DNA of 64,000 bases, taken from the NCBI GenBank assembly GCA_019426215.1, contig CM033402.1, positions 3,472,001-3,536,000 on the forward strand, given 5' to 3'. The position numbers and the translations under genes are program-made. The DNA comes from Buddleja alternifolia. Lineage: Eukaryota; Streptophyta; Magnoliopsida; Lamiales; Scrophulariaceae. Positions 1 through 12,000 of the stretch are shown in pieces (position 1 is the first letter of the stretch; each line of letters opens with the position of its first letter). Below the pieces are notes generated by a model. The model saw only the letters and a list, made by a program, of their open reading frames with translations. It ran no database searches and was not told the DNA's origin.

Positions 1-345
1 ATTTCTTTTCATTCGAAATTCAGCATAATTTCCATGAACGTGTGCTGTCAGTTATAGTATTTCGTATCAGCACGGTCTTGTTCCTTTCTTCTTCTTTTTT
101 TGCCGTCTGTAATGGTCCATGGAACTTCTACATATCACATGCAAAGCAAATATATATATATATATATATATATAAGTTTGTATGTATAAAGTTCTTCATA
201 TATAAGAGTAAAATTACGTGAATCCCTTGTATGTGATGCTATGAGTTCTTGATTCATATCATGAGCTTATCAGACTCAGAATTCTAAAATAATTATAAGG
301 AAAAATCGCATTTTTCATGCCATAATTGACCCTCCGTTCACTTTT

Positions 346-662
346 TTTTTTTTGGAAATCCCAGGGTAAATTTCTGCCGGTCACCCAACAGAGCAAACAT
401 GTCCATACGCAATAGCCCGCAAACCACGTATGGAGGTAAACCGCCCTAGGTAACCCATAGGCGACGGGCTCGATAAGCGCAAGGGCCCCAGGGCAAGACG
501 AAGAAGTAAACTCCCCAGACCAAGCATCACCTGAGTTTTGAAACCACCCCCAGGGCAGGATAGGGGAGAAAACTCCCCTTACCAAGCATCACCTGGGGTT
601 TGAAACTGGGTGGATTCTCACGTCCAAAGGTCTTGTGACCGCTAGGCCACACCCCCTTGCTT
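346..662 (-). mobile_element. tRNA-derived SINE
   Basis: Read on the minus strand, the element starts near 655 with a tRNA-like head. It has an A-box-like segment (GTGGCCTAGCGGTC) and, about 45 bases on, a B-box-like segment (GTTTCAAACCCC), and it ends in an A-run (the T-run at about 342-353 on the plus strand). The flanks match as an imperfect target-site duplication: 330-345 (CCCTCCGTTCACTTTT) and 663-678 (CCCTCTGTCCACTTTT), with two mismatches. Pol III head, A-tail and variable-length duplication together define a SINE. The open frame over 259-585 lies inside it and is not a gene. Family not assigned. Confidence 0.75.
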
Positions 663-678
663 CCCTCTGTCCACTTTT

Positions 679-905
679 GGTACTAAACATCTTAAAAATC
701 TCACCAATATTTGTCATTTTGTCTCACTTTTCATATCCCCCGTTAGTTTTCTAACGGAAGTCCACACGTGTCAAGTATTTAGAGGGCATAAGTTAACGGC
801 CACGTGTGGACTTCTGTCAGAAAACCAACGGGGTATGAAAAGTGAGACAAAATGGCAAATATTGTATGAACAGTGAGATTTTTAAAATATTTGGTATCAC
901 TCTAA
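679..905. mobile_element. Palindromic inverted-repeat element (MITE-like)
   Basis: Two arms of about 95 bases are near-perfect reverse complements. The left arm (about 679-775) includes GTCTCACTTTTCATA and TCCACACGTG. The right arm (about 798-905) includes CACGTGTGGA and TATGAAAAGTGAGAC. Only about 20 bases separate the arms, so the transcript would fold into one long hairpin. No coding capacity. A SINE sits directly against its left end. Superfamily uncertain because the end and its duplication are obscured by the SINE. Confidence 0.6.
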
Positions 906-1371
906 GAATCACTCTCTAGCTTGTAGGATCAACCAACTTTATTCATTGACAATATAAAAAGACGACAATACTGCTTACCTCAATTTGTTGAATTTTACGA
1001 ACACAATATATTCTGAGTATATTTAGTCAAGTTCATGCCACCTCACATATACTATTTTCAATATAATTTTTTATTCTGTATCACTTATACACACTATGTG
1101 TAGATGATTCACATTTAGTAATATATATTTCTAGAAATATTTTACAAATTTACCTTGTATTTATATTACGGCGTATAAGGTGAAACATAAAAAAATTAGA
1201 ACAAATAATCCGAACAAGATAAGAACATGATTATGTATGAAGATATACTTAGGTTGTCCTATCCTCAAAAGTTGAAAATCATTCCTAATTTTTTGGTGAT
1301 TAAAAAACAAATCATGTCCTCAATGATTTTGCAATGAGGTCCGGTTCATTGACTTTGTTCACAAATTGTGA

Positions 1372-1414
<43 letters not shown>

Positions 1415-2266
1415 ATATAGGGCAAATAGGCACATGAGGAGTTGGTGTCTTTTGCAGGCAAATGTTGATACTTCCGTTGTAGGGTTCGGTTTTATTAGTG
1501 TCATCTTTTTCTTTTTTCTTCTCAATATTTGACCTTTCCTTTTGTTTTGCAATCGGTTGCGAGCTAGATTTTTACCTTAAAATGATGACGTTACCATAAT
1601 TAAAAATTATATTAGTGATATATTAAAATTGTCACTGAATATACAATAATCTTTGTTTTATCATAATGATTATTTTTAATAATGCGATTTTGTTAAAAAA
1701 AAATTCACTACTGACAATTACCTACACATGTTTAGTGATAACACAAATATATTGATGATTATATTTGTTGTCGCTAACTCCAATAGTGACAACTTATTTG
1801 TCATTAATTAAACTTGTATACTACTTTTTTGATTATTGAACTTGTGAAAATTATTTTGTGACAAAACGAAAATTCTCATCACTTAATGTATATAATTACT
1901 ATTAATTAGTGATAAATTTGACATTGTCAATTCTTTACATCTTGTCTTTTTTTTTTTTATTGTGTCTTGTGTCGTTTAATTTTTCATTTCTTATATAAAC
2001 ATGTCACATGTATAAAATTCACATTATGAATGCATATATAATGAGATACAAAATGATACATCATATTAAAATGAAAAATCCGAGTCGGTTAGCATCAATG
2101 ACTTATGGTGACTAATAATGTCTACAACAAGACACCTTCGGAAATCAAAATTAGATAATTAAATAAATGTGTTATACACACGTATATAAATATATATATA
2201 TATATATTAGATAGTTAAATAAATGTGTTATACATATATATATATATATATATATTTGAGTAATGC
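906..2266. other. AT-rich intergenic DNA, no gene seen
   Basis: Strongly AT-rich with no convincing coding segment on either strand. It contains a (TA)n microsatellite at about 1379-1411 and scattered short TA tracts near 2190-2255. The only long frame (1346-1552, minus) is low-complexity and runs through the microsatellite. Confidence 0.6.
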
Positions 2267-2275
2267 TACTTTTTA

Positions 2276-3546
2276 GGGTTATTTGCGTCCCCCCCCCCCG
2301 AGGTATTGCACTTTGTCAAGGACCTCCCCTCATTATATTAAATTTTGGCATCCATCACCCTTATGTATAACTTTTTTTATATAATACCTATTTACCCTTA
2401 ATTTTTTTGTCTATTTATTACTTTTCCTTTCTTTTTCTTCTTCTTTTTCTTACTAAATAGATCGGAAAAAAAAGAAATAGAAATTAAGCTTATGAAAATT
2501 CTTATTTATAAATAATCAAAATGATTAATATTGTTTAATTAAGAAATAGGTATAGCAAATAACGTATTAAACTTATTTTCATAAACTGAAATATTTGGTT
2601 TCTCAATTACCTTTGTATGGTTCTTGAGTTATATTTTAATATTCTATAAAAGTTTAAAATTTATTAATAGTATTCTTTATAACGACATAAAAAAATGTTA
2701 TCTTTATAGATTTACATTATTACTTATAAATAAAAATCTGAAAATTGAAAGAATAATTTCTTTTTAGTTTCAAATTCCTGTTCTACTTAGCCAATTTGTC
2801 TCTTTTTATTTTTATTTTTTATTCTAAGTAGAATAAGACGAATAAGAAATAGAATAAATATATAAAAAAATTAACATTCACTCATGAAAAATATTATGAT
2901 TTGAAAAATCTAATATGACAATGGACACAATTAATATAATGAGAAATATAAGTTATCAAAATAATATTTAGAACATCTTTATTTTCTAATGACACCATCT
3001 ATTCCAGAGTCATTTATGTCTCTGTGAGCAAAGAGACTAAAGCGAAACTATTCTTTCAACCTGATTTTTTATTTGCAATAATCAATAATACAAACATATA
3101 AAGATAAAACCTTTTTTTTGTTTATAAAAATATAAAATAAAACAAAGCACTATTAATTTATTACAAACTTGTTTGAAGCATGAAAAATATAATTCGAGAA
3201 TCACATAAAGGTAAGTGAAAAATTAAATATTTAGAGTTTATTTAACATATGCTTAATATATTATTTGTTAAAATTATTTTTAAATTAAAAAATATTAATC
3301 ATTAAAAAAAATTTAAATGAGAAATGTGACAAGCTTAATTTCTATGTATTTTAGTTTGTATTTAGTAATTAGAGGAAAGGAATGGAAGGAAAAGTAGAAA
3401 CTAGTAAAAACATAGGAATTAAGGGATAAAACAGGTAGTATATAATTTTTTTTTATACATAATGGTAGTGGATGTCAAAATATAATACATGCGGGGAGGT
3501 CCTTGCCAAAGTGCAATACCCCAGGGGAGGCGGACGCAAGTAACCC
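2276..3546. mobile_element. Non-autonomous Mutator-like element, 1.27 kb
   Basis: Terminal inverted repeats of about 110 bases: the left end begins GGGTTATTTGCGTCC and the right end finishes GGACGCAAGTAACCC. Both arms carry the related internal strings GAGGTATTGCACTTTG and CAAAGTGCAATACC. The element is flanked by an exact 10-bp direct repeat CTACTTTTTA at 2266-2275 and 3547-3556. Long inverted repeats plus a 9-11 bp duplication are the hallmark of MULEs. The interior is AT-rich and encodes nothing, so it depends on a transposase elsewhere. Confidence 0.75.
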
Positions 3547-3556
3547 CTACTTTTTA

Positions 3557-5450
3557 TGTACTACTAATTTTTTATCTCCCTTAGTTTTGATAAAAAAATC
3601 ACTTGCAATTAATTAATTTTAATTATTTTAATACATCCATACTTTCTAAATCACGCGTGAAAAATCGATGGTATGAAAACGGTGACGTATATATCTATAT
3701 ATATATATAAAGTGAGGTAAATTTTTTTAAATAAATGTGTAACAATTCATTCTTTTAGGCAATCCGCAGGTTATAAAAAGATCCTAAAAGAAAGAAGATA
3801 TTTGTGTGGGGGGTCCATGGATTAGACATGGCGGAGACAAGACCTTATTTGGGCATTTACTTTGAGATGAGGTGAAAGAGAGAATACGATGCTTAATTTG
3901 CTTTCTCTCTGCTTTTTTCTTTTCCCCTTTTTTCATTACACCGCACAATTTTCTTTTATTTTCTAACTTTATTTTCCATTAAAAGAATAATTGAAACTTT
4001 CTTTTTCTTTCTTTTTTGACAAATAGTCAAATGTTTTGGTGTATTTTTGTTGCTTGCTTTGCAAGACTAGCATAAACATTATAGTATAGATTCTTTTTTC
4101 TGCCATCCTACGAAAATTATGTCGATGTCGAGGGAATTGGGAAAAATATAACTTTTTAATAAATTTTGTTATTTGTCGGATTGTCAAAGAAGAACACTTC
4201 TCTGAGAAAATTCTAAGTCAGATTGAGTTTGACTGAAATTGAGCTAATTACAAGACTAATGAATACTTTTGTCGTGTCAATAATGTATACCTTAAAATGC
4301 GAAATGTTATAAAACTTATAATGTGTTCACTTGACCAAACTTGGTCCGAGAAGAATTATCCCTTGTCAAAGATAATAATTTACATTTAACTTTTATGGGG
4401 GCCTTATGTAATACTTAGAGCTTGAAATTGCATTAAGAAGCTTGAAAGACAACTTGTTTATGTTATTATGATTTTAAAGGGCAAAGCAAAGAGCATATAT
4501 TTCCAAACATAAGTATAGCCAAATTAGTCAAAAAAAATGACCTTTTTTTCTTGGCCAAATTACCAAGAAAGAAAAATCTACCACAATCTCCTGCACCTCG
4601 CTTTTTATTTTTCACGCAAGATTCTTTCTTTATTTATAGGTAATATATCTTTACTATGTGGCCCTATAACCACGAAACCAAAGGAGGGAAACTATAATTA
4701 ATTTGCAATGCACCACGATTTATTAATTTTTATATCAAGGAAAATGCCTTACACAAAAAGTAGACTATAGTATAATATTGTCCCAAGAAAAATTATTGGA
4801 AGTTTAACCTTTAAGTTGAGCCATACAAATCCACCATAAAAAGGGCACCAAAGTCAATATTTCTCATTTGACAAGCCATTTTTCATATATAAATACACAT
4901 AAATTTAATCCACGACGATGCTGCGAAATTCTAGTCTGAATCGAGTTCAGCCGAACCTAAACTAACAAATTGACGAGTCAGTTACCCTTGTCGATCATAT
5001 CATTATTATACAATCCGAGAATCATAATAGTATAACACTTATCTTGTGATTAGGCGTAATTGTCTCTCCAACGAAATTTATACAACAAGATATACAACAA
5101 GTATCTATGTTTTTATTTTCCACCGAAATTTATACAACAAGATATACAACAAGTATCTATGTTTTTATTTTACATCCACCGATTACAAAATTATTAAACA
5201 CTTGACGTACATCTACATACTCAAACATTAAATATAACATTCAAACTTCCATGCGAAGTTAATTGTTATTTCTTTCTTTCTTTCCCTTTGGGCACTAGTC
5301 CTCAACAAATGTGAATGGAAATTTCAAAACCTCCTTTCCATCCACTACTTTTATTGAAATTTCTTCTCCCTTCTCTCCTCTTTCTCTCTCTCTCTAGAAT
5401 CTCTCTCTCCCTTGGTGCCTTGATTTTCTCTCTCATTTCACCATTATTGG
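3557..5450. other. Intergenic DNA upstream of the CLE gene
   Basis: No gene recognised. An almost exact tandem duplication of about 52 bases occurs at 5068-5172 (two copies containing ATACAACAAGATATACAACA). A pyrimidine-rich CT tract at about 5365-5415 immediately precedes the CLE reading frame and is probably its 5' leader. The remainder is AT-rich. Confidence 0.5.
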
Positions 5451-5514
5451 TTAATGGATATTGATCCCTTGTGGTCTCTTGGGGGGTGCAGCAGGTTTTA
5501 CATTTCCAAATTGC

Positions 5515-5844
5515 ATGGCAAAAACACTCAAAATCATCTCTTCATCATCATCATCATCATCAAAATCATCAAATCTTGAAATCTCCATAAAATTGCACCA
5601 TTTCTTCCTTCTCTCTCTAGCCCTTCTCTTCATCCTTCTCCCACTTGTGAACTCCTCAAAACCCTCATCAAATATGCCCTCAAATCCTCTCTCTCATCAA
5701 GCCCTTCTCTCTCATCAAACCCCTTCTCCAAAAACAATGGATTTTCAACCTAGAAAGAGAAGAAACCCTAAATCCAAAAAAAGAGAGTTTGAAGCAAGTA
5801 ATCATGAAGTTCCAAGTGGACCAAACCCTATTTCCAACAGGTAA
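5515..5844 (+). CDS. CLE41/44: CLE41/44-type TDIF peptide precursor
   Basis: Encodes a secreted prepropeptide. The C-terminal dodecapeptide HEVPSGPNPISN (5803-5838) is identical to TDIF, the CLE41/CLE44 ligand. In Arabidopsis TDIF is made in phloem, binds the receptor kinase TDR/PXY on cambial cells, blocks xylem differentiation and promotes cambial division. I choose the ATG at 5515 (109 residues); an upstream in-frame ATG at 5461 would add 18 residues with no signal-like character. After a Ser-rich N-terminus there is a hydrophobic signal segment (LLSLALLFILLPLV), a variable Ser/Pro/Lys-rich middle with basic clusters (RKRR, KSKKRE), the peptide, one terminal Arg and TAA. Single exon, as usual in the family. 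The Arg codon and stop form AGG-TAA, resembling a splice donor, but the intronless reading is preferred. Confidence 0.93.
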   Translation: MAKTLKIISSSSSSSSKSSNLEISIKLHHFFLLSLALLFILLPLVNSSKPSSNMPSNPLSHQALLSHQTPSPKTMDFQPRKRRNPKSKKREFEASNHEVPSGPNPISNR

Positions 5845-5905
5845 TTCATTAAATCACTTTATTTAATTTGGAGCCCTGATCAAGAATTTTTTATGTATGT
5901 GGAAG

Positions 5906-5945
<40 letters not shown>

Positions 5946-7236
5946 ATCAGATGCTTGCTAGCTGCTGTGGGGAAAGAAGAAAAATTTTGTAACGCCGTTA
6001 AATATTCCGTTTGCCATCTCAGTATCGCCATTAATGCTATACTTGTCCTGAGTGAGAAGTTTGTTACTATTTTGTTCTCGTTGTCATCATTGTTAGCATC
6101 ATCTCGTTTTTTTCCCTTTGTTGTGAAGTATTTTTCCTTGTTTTCTAGAATTGTATAGCTTTGAGAGACACCCCAAATTTATTATTATATATAAATATAT
6201 ATTTGTATGTATGTATTGAAATCTATTGCTATATGTCTGGATGATGATGTTGGAGTTTCATCTTGCTGCATGTGGTATTTATATGACAAATTAAAGGAAA
6301 TATGAGCACAAAAAAATGAAAAAGAAAATGTAATATATATGTTTTTATTTTCTGTATTCATACTAATTATTTTATCTCTGTTAGTGTATATTTATTATAC
6401 ATATAATTTAGCCCAGTCTTGTATAGTTAGGACCTATGTAGACTTATATATTTAGGGTTCTTTATATTCTTGTATCATCTTTCACATAACATACGGAGTT
6501 CTATTGGTATCAAACTATCAGTCATCGGGTAAAACGAACTTGTGACTTCCCATCATCACCCATCGTCACCACGTGCTTGAACTCTATCAATCTCTTTTCA
6601 TTGTTCTCCTTATACAATCATTTTTCCTTATCCAAACCAAAGTTAAAATTTGCCATAACAAGTGTTGGTCATGAGCCGCTGAGAAAAATTGTTGATATGT
6701 GTATGTTTTTAAATTTTAGTATTATAATTTTTTTTTATGGGAGAGGGGGTTTGTCTTTTGGATTTCTGGTTTAGGGTTTCAGTGCCAAGGTATAAGGGAA
6801 ATATGGTCTGAGGGAAAGAGGAGGAGTGCTATCAAAAGTGGAAAGATGAAGGAAGGACTTTTCTTTTGACTCAATAATTATTTGAATTGGCTTTGGACTT
6901 TGCTTTTGTCTTCTCACACATTATCCAAGAAAAGTTGATACTAAAGCCATTATCACCCCATCATTTCATAATCACCACTCCTAGATTTGATTCTTACCAA
7001 AGTAGAAGAAGTGCGTGCATGCATACGTGTTAATTGAGTTTAATAATTCGAATATGTATAATTGTCTATGAGAATTGTACATAATATATTTTACTGCATA
7101 AGAGATATAGACATTAGGATTATTGAACTTATTCTAAAATAAATTTTAAAATAATATACATGCACCGACATGATATGATTTATTATATTGTTTGATAACT
7201 AAATTCTAAGCAAACATTTAACGGGCATCTATTATG
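5845..7236. other. CLE 3' flank with possible short-LTR relic
   Basis: Starts with the CLE 3' region and a (TA)n microsatellite (about 5908-5940). Around 6377-6520 a stretch beginning TGTTAGTGTATATT ends near CATAACATACGG and is followed by ATTGGTATCAAA, which resembles a retrotransposon LTR end plus a tRNA-Met-type primer site (TGGTATCA). No partner LTR was found, so this is a tentative relic. Nothing else recognised. Confidence 0.3.
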
Positions 7237-7307
7237 GGGTGATACTTGGTGGCTCTAGAAGTCTAACTCTCGAAATTTATCCATCACACAATTGATTAAA
7301 ATATAAT

Positions 7308-7341
<34 letters not shown>

Positions 7342-7422
7342 TGGATCTCACACATGTTTTAACACTGTATGTAGTGGATATTTTCTTAAAATTGGACTCT
7401 TGGGAGCCACCAAGTATCACCC
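7237..7422. mobile_element. Short inverted-repeat element (MITE)
   Basis: Left end GGGTGATACTTGGTGGCTC and right end GAGCCACCAAGTATCACCC are exact reverse complements over about 19 bases, and the similarity continues inward (AGAAGTC against GGACTCT). The centre holds a (TA)n run at about 7310-7338. No coding capacity. The flanking duplication was not resolved. Confidence 0.6.
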
Positions 7423-9030
7423 GTGATGTACAAGGATTCAAATTTTTTATTTTAACTAATTTACTACAATATTATACAATACTCGTCATACTTTTATATG
7501 ATCTATGTCTCCAAGTATAGCATCTAATAGACCTTTTTTGATGTTCAACAATTAAGCAGTTCGTATTAGAAAATAATTAGGATTCGGACACAGTTCAATA
7601 TTTAGTGACACATTTTGTAGACTAATTATCAGAAGTCCTATGGATTTAAAGTTATTCAATAATGTCAATTGTTTATATCAGATAGATTTTTTGAAAATTT
7701 TATTATATGAATTGCTATAATTTTTTCTTGAAATTAAGAATTTTGAAAGATTCTAAGAACGATCTAGAATTCAAATGATGAAATAAGTGGTATTATTGTA
7801 GATCCAAAGCATCTAATAGGAAATTGGAAGTTTTACTAAAAGAAAATACATACTTATTTTTTATGAATTTTGATTTTCGTAGCTTGTATTTACACTTTTA
7901 AGTAGGATATCACAAGATAAAAAACCTCCAGGTAAACCTCATTAAGACTTAATACGATTTATGTTTGGATAAAGTGACACTCCAAGTAAAATCCGAATAA
8001 TGAACATAAGGTTTAAACATATATCTTTGATGACCATACCCACAAAAAATAGCATTTACGTGACACATTATCATATATTTATGGGTGAATTACATGCACC
8101 TCCCTTACTTAGTGCTAATTGCCAAACTCTCCCAATCTTTAGATAAATTATAACGAGACCCCTTTAAAGAGTCTATTTGTAAGATTTACAGGACGTGAAA
8201 TTATAAGAATTTTTAAATACACAGAGAGAATTTATATTATTTTGAAAATGTCAAGGGAATTTCCATAATTAACACTAAACTGAGCGTTCTGCAGGTCATT
8301 TCTCTATATTTGAATTTGAATTGGTTTCCATTTTTTTGGTGAGATAACCTTTGTTCAACCAAATCTCTTCATTCATTGTCTGGGTTTTCGATTTATAACC
8401 TTTTGTAGCATCAAAGATAGTTCTCCTTCCATTACACGAGTAGTAAGTAGTAACGCATAAGATGATAAAACATAATCATCCTAGAGTTAAAAATTGGACG
8501 TGAGAAAAGCAATTATTAGGAAGTCTAGACTCAGTATAATCGCAATCATACATGTGAGTCCACCAATCCAATAATTGTGATAGCCTCTCGAGTCCCGAGA
8601 TGATCCGAAATCAAACTCAAAATCAGAAGGAGAATAGTGCAATTAACAACTTAGCAAATGCGTTCGGGGCACCTTCCTTACATGACAAGACATACAAATA
8701 AGCATTCATAATCACCCTTGCATATTAAGAAAGCAAATTGCTATTTTTTTATATAATTATAAAGCAAGTTCCTATAGGAAAAATTGATGAGACTACATGT
8801 TACACGTGAAATATGACGGACTCAGAACACGGTTGTGAGCCGACCAATGTGTTGCTAACAATCATCGTTAAATAAGCAGCAGGAGCAGCTAAACGCATTC
8901 GTTCGTCTGCACCTGGCGCACTAAACTCGTAATAAGCATTGTTTCCATAAGTAATCTATAACATATAAACTAAATCGAAAACAATAATGTTCTCATCAGC
9001 CATCTATGAATAAATCATTACCCTTTAGTT
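7423..9030. other. Intergenic DNA downstream of the DeSI-type gene
   Basis: No gene recognised. About 8080-8290 resembles the GGGTRAATTACAT family of small repeats also present at 9475 and 31430. The last 200 bases before 9031 are probably the 3'UTR of the minus-strand gene. Confidence 0.4.
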
Positions 9031-12000
9031 TTAACTCTGTGCTGCATTCATATGTCCATATCTTTGCATCACTCTCCTAGTTGCTAGGGCAGCAGCTTCA
9101 CTTGCACGCAACGTCCCAGTTGCCATTAGTGCAGCAAACTCACTGGTAATCTCTTCTTGAACTTTGCTCCGAGCATCTCCGAGTGGGTCCCGACCAACAT
9201 CATTATCCGACTGCCTTTCAGCCTGTTGCTCTCCATTTCTTGTTTTTTCATCTTTCGTTTTCGTGAATTGAGCATTATCAGCACTGGTTGATTTGGTATC
9301 AGTACTTCCAGCTGTCTGAATAGATGAAGCAATGGTAGAGTGCCTGAATTGGGGTGCTTGGGGAACTGCATTTGCCCTTAATGTCGTCTCTAATTGTTGT
9401 ATCATAGGCACTGCATAAAAGAACATCAACTAAAATAAGCCAACGGCATTTAGAGACGAAAGTAGTACATATAAGGGTATATTACATAACACCCCTGTAT
9501 GAGACACTAATTATGGAAAATACCCAAGGTCTGAGAAATTACCATACTTTCTATTGTTAGTAAGAGCATATTACAATTTTACCCCGTCAGTAAAAATAAA
9601 AGTAAAAGTATATTACAATTTTACTCTGTTTTTCAAGCTGCCAAGAGGTGTCTTGATGATTTGCAAAACCTCGGGAGCTCATGATAATTACCCAATAAGT
9701 GAGGAGTGAGCATCATTACTCATAATCATCACATGATAGAGAGAGAGGAGAGACACAAATACGAACAGAGCAAAGAAGGGCATACTTATAATTATCGTAC
9801 GAAGAAGAAGGTACTTACTCATAAGAGCGCCCATGGGGCTGCTCATTACTTCATTTGGTAGATTCAAAATGTAGTCGGGTATTGAAGTGCCAACCAGAAA
9901 CTGAGCAACCTCATTACTAAAATTGTTGCAGTTATGTTTCAGCAAACTGTAAGTTTCAGCTGTGAAGCGAGGACGAATCTCTTCTAAATACATTTCAAAT
10001 ACATCCTTAGGCACATGTGTAATACCAAGATCCACGACTCGAATTGGAGTCCCATATGGGGTTGTCCCTGCCGGAGCACTTTGTATGCCACCTCCAAAAT
10101 AGTATTCATTTCCATAAACCACTATTCCTGTATGCCTGCAAATTTGAAGTAATACTGCATAAATACATAACATTCACTAGGGACAAAATCAAGCCTGGAA
10201 CGAGCTGAAGAGAATACAAGTGGAAACTAATGGGATAAGTCAATACTTCAATGAACTACAAACACACAATATGAAGTTGATGGTAATTGCTTTTAGTATA
10301 TAAGTTTCAATTTTACAACAAATTCTTAGAGTGGCAGGTGGGTAAAGAACGAAACTGTATGTCATCAGATACTCAATGATTTCAGTCATTTAAGCATCAA
10401 CATGCAAACGGGATTAGATAACAAACTAGTATATCCTATTCCAAGTTCATACTCTTACGTGGTTGAAATGCAACAATCGTTATAATGAAATATGACCCTC
10501 ACCATATGCCTTCAATAGCCTTCCCCAAAAATGTTGTAGATAGTTGTCTTGCAAGACCCTGGCTTAAATCATACACGTTCAAGGAGACCTTGTAACCCTC
10601 CTGTAATAACACAATGATTTGTAAGTTAATACGTGTATCCCCTAATATCCTTCTTTCTTCCCCACTAACTACATCATACTTCCAATGGATCAGATACAAA
10701 ATGGGATGTGTGTACCTCAGCCATGTCCAGACAGTCCAACGAGAAAAAATGTAATCAGGAATGTAGCAGGGCTTTATATTCAACTGAATTAGAGGATGAC
10801 CTACAAAACACAGTCAAACCTGCAATTAGAAGGCAGAAAACGTACCGACCACAATAAACCCAGAAATAACTGTATAAACTGAAAAAGAAGGTAATACAGC
10901 AAAGTTGCTTTCAATATAAGTTTAAGCACCATGATACACAAAGATCCAAGTATGAAGCTGACCCGGATACAAGTGAATCGGATCCTCAAATGATTAGTCC
11001 AAATCAGATTACCAAGAGGCCCAGACGAGCAAATATTAAGCCCAGCTGGATGAAAGACTACTATTAAAAATTCTAGTCCAATTGTTAATGTTTCCTTCCT
11101 TAATCTTTATTTTCATTAAACGAGATATGGTCTTTATTTTAATTAAAGAGGTATGGTGTTGTTTATTTTAATTAAAGAGATATGGGCACCAGCATGTGGT
11201 CCTCACTGTCAGAACATAAAATCATGTATTTATTTTGGAAAACAGCATGAATGGAGCAGAGAATATTTTGGTGTCTAATTTCTTTCTTCCCTTTTCTTCT
11301 GGAGTCGTCCCTGCTCTAATTGGGAGTTAAATCTGCCATAGCTAACCTTATCACTGGTGCTTTCATTGTCGTCCTCAATGCCTCAAAAATCAACTCAAGC
11401 ACTTGAAGATGCCATTCTTGCTCTCACCGAACGCCTCACCCTCCTTCAAACCTCCATGGATGAACGCCACGAATCCCTCGTCAGTGCGGTTTCAGATCTC
11501 CAAAACCATATCGCACACCTTCCTTCTTCTTCCACTTCTACAACTCCTTCACCACCTCCTCCACCTTTCACCCTCATACTCCTGTCACTCACATGACTTC
11601 CCTTCTTCTCCTCCCAACGGCCTTAAACTACACATGCCCTCCTTCGATGGATCTAACCCATTGGAATGGCTCTTCCAGGTTGAACAATATTTCAAATACT
11701 ATCACATCTCACCTGAAAACCGCCTGGATCTGATTCCCTTCTCCATGAAAGGCGACGCCCTATGTTGGTTCCAATGGATGTATAATAATCGCCAGCTCTC
11801 TTCTTGGGATTCATTTATTCGGGCTTTGGAGTTACGTTTTGGGCCGTCCACGTTTGATAATCACCAGGTCACTCTCTTTAAGCTTCGTCAGTTGGGCTCC
11901 GTCACTTCTTACCAGGCTGAATTTGAAAAAATATGTAATCGAATCGTGGGTTTGGACCCTGAAGCCATTTTGAACTGCTTTATATCGGGCTTAAAGGTAG

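Noticed and set aside
153..176. (TA)n and other microsatellites (also 1379-1411, 5908-5940, 7310-7338, 17154-17178, 31984-32028, 37420-37450, 50581-50628)
   Set aside because: Ordinary plant simple repeats; recorded in neighbouring entries, not reported as findings.
259..585. 108-residue minus-strand frame
   Set aside because: It lies almost wholly in the SINE at 346-662 and shows no protein family features.
5451..5633. Minus-strand frame with an Asp run opposite the CLE gene
   Set aside because: The Asp run is the complement of the TCA (Ser) codons in the CLE N-terminus; a shadow frame.
10499..10783. Single 94-residue frame as one DeSI exon
   Set aside because: It reads through an intron: donor GTACAC after ATGGCTGAG at 10716 and acceptor TTATTACAG before 10600 give the conserved protein and keep the total in frame.
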